From Aneurinibacillus sp. REN35 (GTDB lineage: Bacteria > Bacillota > Bacilli > Aneurinibacillales > Aneurinibacillaceae): a stretch of 64,000 nucleotides of DNA. Every line of letters begins with the position of its first letter. Position 1 is the stretch's first letter. The translations under genes were made by a program, and so were the position numbers. Below are positions 59,841 to 64,000 of the stretch, one piece after another. Location: the NCBI RefSeq assembly GCF_041379945.2, contig NZ_JBFTXJ020000002.1:517838-581837 (forward strand), given 5' to 3'. The notes beneath the pieces were generated by a model. The model had not been told where the DNA came from. It was given only the letters and a program-made list of their open reading frames with translations, and did not search any database.

Positions 59841-60731
59841 CTATACAATCACAAGCTCTTTTTGGGGAAACAAATTCGTTACAAAAGTACGTTCCTCCTC
59901 CGTCAAATCAACAAGCGGCAGGCGTACGCCGCCAACCTGAATGCCCTGCATGTTAAGTGCTGCTTTGACCGGCGTCGGATTAGCTGCGATAAACAAACCT
60001 TCAAAGATCGGCAATAATTGACGGTGCATCCTGGCTGCTTTGGCAACCTCTCCGCCTGCGAATGCCTGAATCATTTCTTTCATCTCACGACCGATGACGT
60101 GGCTTGCAACACTGACGACACCTTTGCCGCCAACGGACATACAGGGCAGCGTCATGCCGTCATCTCCTGTATACAGCACAAAATCATCCGGCGTCTGCTC
60201 AATAATGCGGGACATTTGGCCAAGATCGCCGTTCGCTTCCTTGATGGCTACAATGTTTGCTACATCCGTTGCCAGACGAACGGTCGTCTCAGCCGTCATA
60301 TTAATCACAGAGCGGCCCGGAATATTATACAGCATAACAGGAAGCTTTGTGCTTTGGGCAATCGTCTTAAAATGCTGGTACAGCCCTTCCTGCGACGGTT
60401 TATTGTAGTAAGGCACGACCAGCATGATACCATCTACGCCAGCCTGTGCAGCTTGCTGTGTCAGTTCAATCGATGCAGCCGTATTATTGCTGCCTGTGCC
60501 GGCAATGACCGGAATGCGGCCATTAACCAACTCCACTACATGGCGGAATAATGCGACCTTCTCACTGCCGGTTAGCGTAGGCGATTCTCCTGTCGTACCC
60601 GCCACAACCAATGCGGTAGTACCCGTGGCGATCAAGTGCTCCACCAAAGCTTCCGTCCGCTTCTTATCTACATTCAATTCTTTGTCAAATGGCGTTACCA
60701 TTGCCGTTAGCATTCTTCCAAAATCAATCAT
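59841..60731 (-). CDS. dapA: 4-hydroxy-tetrahydrodipicolinate synthase
   Basis: A 296-residue class I aldolase of lysine biosynthesis. It condenses pyruvate with aspartate semialdehyde. The catalytic Tyr is in PYYNKPSQEGL, the Schiff-base Lys in VAIKEANGD, and TGTTALVVAGTTGESPTL is the phosphate-like loop. Its leader holds a lysine riboswitch, so it is repressed by lysine. Dipicolinate for spores also derives from its product. Confidence 0.96.
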   Translation of the reverse strand: MIDFGRMLTAMVTPFDKELNVDKKRTEALVEHLIATGTTALVVAGTTGESPTLTGSEKVALFRHVVELVNGRIPVIAGTGSNNTAASIELTQQAAQAGVDGIMLVVPYYNKPSQEGLYQHFKTIAQSTKLPVMLYNIPGRSVINMTAETTVRLATDVANIVAIKEANGDLGQMSRIIEQTPDDFVLYTGDDGMTLPCMSVGGKGVVSVASHVIGREMKEMIQAFAGGEVAKAARMHRQLLPIFEGLFIAANPTPVKAALNMQGIQVGGVRLPLVDLTEEERTFVTNLFPQKELVIV

Positions 60732-60835
60732 TCCGATTCCTCCTTATCGTCGTATCACATAGGCATATTTTGCGTTTCTTTCTCCCCTATGTCTCGGCGC
60801 GCATATCGGAGTAGGAACGTACCGACCCGTGTCAT

Positions 60836-60864
60836 AAAAAAACTCCTAACCGGATGATTAGGAG
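60836..60864 (-). terminator. Riboswitch-controlled terminator
   Basis: CTCCTAA-N8-TTAGGAG with seven T on the reverse strand, about 100 bases before the dapA start. It is the expression platform of the lysine riboswitch. Confidence 0.9.
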
Positions 60865-61179
60865 GATACAGGCGAAAAATAAAAACACCTACAACACGGG
60901 TCGCAGATGGATAATGAACAAATAATCGTCCACCCCATCTCCGTATCTCCTGCAAGATAGCGCACCACGCGTATCCGGTATGATCTACGCGTGACAGTTC
61001 TGTTCCTCTTCGGATACAGCCCCAACCCATCTGACCAGAGAAGCCAGACAAGCTTCGGCGGTTTTTCCTTTCTGCTGTGTTCACTGATGTTCCCTGCATC
61101 TCCCACAGCGTACTCTTAAATCCCGCGACCTCTACCTCATCAGAGCGTTGATGAGGTTTTTTGAATATGAAGTTGTATT
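60865..61179 (-). promoter_or_regulatory. Lysine riboswitch (L-box) leader of dapA
   Basis: The reverse strand from about 61135 to 60945 carries the L-box blocks: TAGAGGTCGCGGGATTTAAG, AGTACGC, AGAAAGG, CCGCCGAAGC, GGCTGTATCCGAAGAGG, ACTGTCACG and GCGCTATCT. These follow the order of the B. subtilis lysC leader. A terminator lies downstream. When lysine binds, dapA transcription should stop early. A short reading frame inside it is not a gene. Confidence 0.9.
61135..61162 (+). terminator. Forward-strand terminator-like hairpin at the riboswitch 5' end
   Basis: CCTCATC-N8-GATGAGG followed by six T on the forward strand. On that strand it could stop antisense transcription running out of the riboswitch region. 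Confidence 0.5.
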
Positions 61180-61185
61180 GATGCT

Positions 61186-61214
61186 AGTATAGTGAACTTC
61201 CCTGTCCAGGTCAA
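61186..61214 (-). promoter_or_regulatory. dapA leader promoter
   Basis: The reverse strand reads TTGACC-N17-TATACT. The -35 box overlaps the stop codon of the LysR gene. The transcript would start near 61179. Confidence 0.85.
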
Positions 61215-62110
61215 GAAGAAAATTCCTCATCCATACGATTTGAAATCCCTTCAAGGAAAACTTCGATCAGCAGGGTCCGCTCCGCATGCGCAGGTAGAAT
61301 ATAGGACAACCTACGGGGGAAGGATTCTTCATGAATGGTTAATGCTTTGAGTTCTCCATATCGAATCGGTTTACGTACAACCCACTTAGACAGCAGCGTG
61401 AGGCCAAGACCTGCGGCTACACTTTCTTTAACCCCCTGATTGCTGCTTAGCGTAATCATTTTTTTCACTTTAATGCCAAGAGAGCGAATCATGTGGTCAA
61501 AATACACCCGCGTACCCGATCCTTCTTCCCGCACCACCCAGACTTCATCCTGCAGCACGTCCGGTGTAACGCTCTTACGGGCAGCCAGCGGATGATCCGT
61601 CGGTGCTACAAGCAGCATCTCATCCTTCATAAACGGAACAATGCAAAGGTCTTTGTCGCTAGTCTGCCCTTCAATCAGACCGATATCCATCTGCAGCAGC
61701 TTTACCGCTTCAATAATCCGCTTCGTATTCCCGATCGTCACCTCCACTTCGACATCTGGATAGCGACGGCGAAACTCAGCAAGCAGCACAGGCAGGATGT
61801 ATTCACCAATCGTAAAGCTGGCTCCAATATGCAGCGTACCGGTAATCTTGTGATTGTACGCATAGATGTCTTCTTTTGTTTTCTCATATAGGTTCAGCAT
61901 CTGCAGCGCCCGTTCATACAGCATTTGTCCGGCTGTTGTCACATATAAATGCTTCGGGGAGCGATCAATAAGCTTACTGCCAAATTCATGTTCAAGCTGC
62001 TTGATATGCAAGCTGACGCTCGGCTGTGAGAGCCGCAGTTTTTCCGCCGCCCTTGTGAAACTTTTTGCTTCCACTACCGCTACAAATGTACGCAGCGCAT
62101 CATAATACAT
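61211..62110 (-). CDS. LysR-family regulator (CysL/YeiE-like)
   Basis: A 299-residue regulator. The N-terminal HTH is MYYDALRTFVAVVEAKSFTRAAEKLRLSQPSVSLHIKQLE in separate segments, and the effector domain begins near residue 90 (ITGTLHIGASFTIGEYILP). Sequence character is close to the CysL/CbbR/YeiE subgroup. It is divergent from a YeiH-type gene, the same pairing seen in enterobacteria, so it probably controls that gene. The effector is unknown. Confidence 0.92.
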   Translation of the reverse strand: MYYDALRTFVAVVEAKSFTRAAEKLRLSQPSVSLHIKQLEHEFGSKLIDRSPKHLYVTTAGQMLYERALQMLNLYEKTKEDIYAYNHKITGTLHIGASFTIGEYILPVLLAEFRRRYPDVEVEVTIGNTKRIIEAVKLLQMDIGLIEGQTSDKDLCIVPFMKDEMLLVAPTDHPLAARKSVTPDVLQDEVWVVREEGSGTRVYFDHMIRSLGIKVKKMITLSSNQGVKESVAAGLGLTLLSKWVVRKPIRYGELKALTIHEESFPRRLSYILPAHAERTLLIEVFLEGISNRMDEEFSS

Positions 62111-62136
62111 AGCTGCCTCCTTTAATCATTAAAAAA

Positions 62137-62156
62137 ATTAATCTTTAAGATAATAT
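62137..62156. promoter_or_regulatory. Possible LysR site
   Basis: ATTAATCTTTAAGATAAT is an imperfect dyad with a T-N11-A core in the 118-base divergent region between the LysR gene and the YeiH gene. Confidence 0.4.
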
Positions 62157-62228
62157 AACTGTATTTCACTTATGATTCAAATTCTCCTATAGTTAAATCA
62201 GACAAATAATCTGATGGAAGGTGAACGT

Positions 62229-63284
62229 ATGATAAGAGAACCTGTAACCACTTTAGGGCAAGGCGTACAGAAATCAGAGAAGAAAAAAAAGCCTACCCCT
62301 TTTATGATAGGAATAGGCATCACACTGGCGATTGCCGTCGCAGCAAAATATATAGCCCTACTTCCCGGACTTGGAATCATTGGCCCGCTCGTCATCGCTA
62401 TTCTGCTTGGGATGGTATGGCGGGCAGCCCTGCCGATACCGGAAGCATCGATGGGTGGAATACATTTTGCCAGTAAGAAACTGCTCCGGGTAGGCATTAT
62501 TTTTCTCGGTATGCGGCTCAACTTGTATGACATTGTCGAGGCTGGGCCTAAGGTATTTGCTATTGCAGCACTTGACCTCGCGTTCGCCCTCGTTGTGGTC
62601 TACGCACTCTGTCGTCTATGCAAGGTTGACCGCACGCTGGGCATCCTTACCGCATGCGGCACAGCCATCTGCGGCGCAGCAGCCGTGGCAGCGATATCTT
62701 CCCAAGTGAAAGCAAATGAAAAAGAAACGGCCATCGGTGTTGCTACGATTGCTGTACTGGGTACGATCTTTACACTGGGCTATTCCCTTCTCTATCCGTT
62801 CCTTGGCTTTAGCGCGTATGAATACGGCGTATTTACCGGGGGAACACTGCATGAGATCGCGCATGTTGTCGCGGCTGGGGCGGCTGGTGGACAGCAGGCA
62901 ATGGATATCTCGATTATCGTGAAGCTGACACGTGTAGCGCTTTTGGTACCGGTAGCTCTGCTGGTCGGATGGTGGTTCATGCGCCGTACGGAAGATGCGA
63001 GTGGGAACACAAACGGCGAACAGGCATCCTTGTCCATTCCATGGTTCATTCTGGGATTTCTTCTCCTGAGTGGAATCAATACGCTCGGTATCATCCCGGC
63101 AGGCATTGCAGCTCAGTTCGTGGCGCTCGGGTACTTGTTGATTGCAATGGCGATGGCCGGATTGGGTCTTAATATTGATGCGGCTACATTCAAACGGATG
63201 GGCGTGCGTCCATTCTGGGCCGGACTCATCGGCTCGTTTCTGCTCTCTGTATTTGGCTATGCGCTGGTGTACTTTATCTTATAA
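62229..63284 (+). CDS. YeiH/UPF0324 family putative sulfate (anion) exporter
   Basis: A 351-residue protein with ten to eleven membrane helices. Family blocks are KKLLRVGIIFLGMRLNLYDI, CGTAICGAAAVAAISSQVKA, FTGGTLHEIAHVVAAG and LNIDAATFKRMG (separate stretches). The function is not experimentally established in most members; sulfate/sulfite-linked anion export is the family proposal. The start at 62229 follows GGAAGGTGAACGT. Confidence 0.88.
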   Translation: MIREPVTTLGQGVQKSEKKKKPTPFMIGIGITLAIAVAAKYIALLPGLGIIGPLVIAILLGMVWRAALPIPEASMGGIHFASKKLLRVGIIFLGMRLNLYDIVEAGPKVFAIAALDLAFALVVVYALCRLCKVDRTLGILTACGTAICGAAAVAAISSQVKANEKETAIGVATIAVLGTIFTLGYSLLYPFLGFSAYEYGVFTGGTLHEIAHVVAAGAAGGQQAMDISIIVKLTRVALLVPVALLVGWWFMRRTEDASGNTNGEQASLSIPWFILGFLLLSGINTLGIIPAGIAAQFVALGYLLIAMAMAGLGLNIDAATFKRMGVRPFWAGLIGSFLLSVFGYALVYFIL

Positions 63285-63303
63285 AAAGGGGAATTTCATA
63301 CGG

Positions 63304-63897
63304 CTATGGTCTTTCTTCGAACGCAAGCTTTATACCAAAGCCCAATAAAACAACGCCCGACACGCCTTGAATCGCCCGCTGTACAGAAGGCCTTTTCATC
63401 CATGTACTGATGGAATGGATAAAGGATACGTACATCAAAAACCAAATCAAGGTAAGAACAGCGTACGTCATCCCCATAACAAAAAATTGTAAAAATGTAC
63501 TTTTGCCGGGTATAAGAAATTGCGGCAAGAAGGTAAGGAAGAAGACAGCCACCTTTGGATTTAATACATTCGTAAGAAAGCCCTGACGAAATACGGATAC
63601 GCCCGCTTTCTTCGTATCGCTATGAGCTGCCACAGCACCCTGTTTCTTGGCAGCCCATAGCGATACTGCCCCTAAATAAATAAGATAGAGGGCGCCTACG
63701 TATTTGAAGACAGAGAATACAAAGGCGGACTTGACAATAATTGCGGAAAGCCCGATAACGGCAGCAAGCGTATGAACAACCGTCCCTAACACGCTGCCTA
63801 ATGCTGTCTCGATTCCGCCCTTTCTTCCGTGAACAATTGCATTTCGTGTCACTAATCCCGTATCAGGGCCGGGTAAGATAATCAGCATAATGGACAT
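63304..63897 (-). CDS. LysE/RhtB-family amino acid exporter, start unclear
   Basis: A LysE-family translocator of at least 197 residues with about six helices. The hallmark PGPDTGLVTRNAIVHGRKGG and GFLTNVLNPKVAVFFLTFLPQFL are present. The ATG at 63897 has no ribosome site and starts about ten residues late for this family. In frame upstream, codons for IINTPDFFIL follow a stop, and GGGAGGGG lies just before them; no ATG, GTG or TTG is present there. A non-standard start (such as ATA) or a lost start codon is possible. It exports neutral or basic amino acids. Confidence 0.8.
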   Translation of the reverse strand: MSIMLIILPGPDTGLVTRNAIVHGRKGGIETALGSVLGTVVHTLAAVIGLSAIIVKSAFVFSVFKYVGALYLIYLGAVSLWAAKKQGAVAAHSDTKKAGVSVFRQGFLTNVLNPKVAVFFLTFLPQFLIPGKSTFLQFFVMGMTYAVLTLIWFLMYVSFIHSISTWMKRPSVQRAIQGVSGVVLLGFGIKLAFEERP

Positions 63898-64000
63898 AAG
63901 AATAAAAAAATCAGGGGTGTTGATTATCCAGTTTCAGACAAACCCCTCCCGTACAACTGTTTGTAGCTTTTTATGAATGATTGAAAAATAAGCTGCCATT
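63898..64000. promoter_or_regulatory. Region upstream of the LysE-type gene
   Basis: The last 103 bases hold the putative ribosome site GGGAGGGG near 63943-63950 (reverse strand) and AT-rich promoter-like DNA. No other feature is supported. Confidence 0.4.

Noticed and set aside
60755..61106. Short protein-coding frames upstream of dapA
   Set aside because: They lie inside the lysine riboswitch, have no ribosome site and show no protein-like sequence.
1..64000. CRISPR arrays, tRNA, rRNA or prophage
   Set aside because: No regularly spaced repeats, cloverleaf-like stretches, ribosomal sequences or phage structural genes were recognised by eye.

Overview
The window reads as a chromosomal segment of a spore-forming, low-to-mid GC Gram-positive bacterium of the order Bacillales. 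The clues are strong AGGAGG-type ribosome sites, TTG/GTG starts, SigO/RsoA/YvrJ, KapD, an intracellular subtilisin, a YflT stress protein and a BsuPI-type protein. The overall flavour is Aneurinibacillus/Brevibacillus-like, but the genus cannot be proven from the sequence. I see no rRNA, tRNA, CRISPR array or insertion sequence.

Region 1 (1-5770) is a putrescine catabolism locus: an aminobutyraldehyde-type dehydrogenase (cut by the window edge), putrescine aminotransferase, a sigma-54 enhancer-binding activator and a PuuP-type importer. The aminotransferase and importer genes each have a -24/-12 promoter, and both upstream regions carry the same 18-bp putative activator site. topB (topoisomerase III) follows.

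Region 2 (8040-26227) is the highlight: an 18-kb RiPP export island wired with cyclic-nucleotide signalling. An eight-gene operon read leftwards (24826 to 9792) encodes a CHASE2 adenylate cyclase, a secreted FecR/X2 protein, a secreted NHL propeller, a cNMP-binding CPBP membrane protein, a cNMP-binding/DASS-transporter/LivJ-like triple fusion, an HlyD-type secretion protein, a C39-peptidase ABC exporter and a second NHLM-type ABC exporter. Two near-duplicate NHLP-leader precursors with short SFSAFI cores follow under their own promoter, then a tandem GNAT enzyme that may acylate them. Divergently transcribed are a DUF3307 membrane protein and a Crp/Fnr regulator. The precursor promoter has a TATAAT -10, no -35 box, and a CRP-type TGTGA-N6-TTACA site centred exactly at -41.5 from the predicted start. 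This suggests a closed circuit: envelope signal, then cAMP, then Crp, then lipopeptide-like RiPP production and export.

Region 3 (26247-43672) is a mosaic of small units: arylamine N-acetyltransferase, HxlR regulator, bile-acid/sodium-type symporter, a lipoprotein, a BlaI/M56 sensor pair with a perfect double operator, an intracellular subtilisin beside a SigO/YvrJ/RsoA split-sigma operon, a BtuF-like protein, P450, ABC-F ATPase, SNase-like protein, KapD exonuclease, K+ channel, a TusB-like protein preceded by a candidate small RNA or attenuator, HAD phosphatase, universal stress protein and a zinc-ribbon protein.

Region 4 (43751-64000) is mainly metabolic: molybdopterin oxidoreductase, 6-phosphogluconate dehydrogenase and gluconokinase, a sigma-B-like YflT gene, serC, a YwqG-like protein, cysK, CarD, a GY/GPFW-repeat protein with a sporulation-type promoter, two MerR regulators with textbook operators, a secreted BsuPI-like protein, endonuclease IV, dapA under a lysine riboswitch, a LysR/YeiH divergent pair and a LysE-family exporter whose start codon is unclear.
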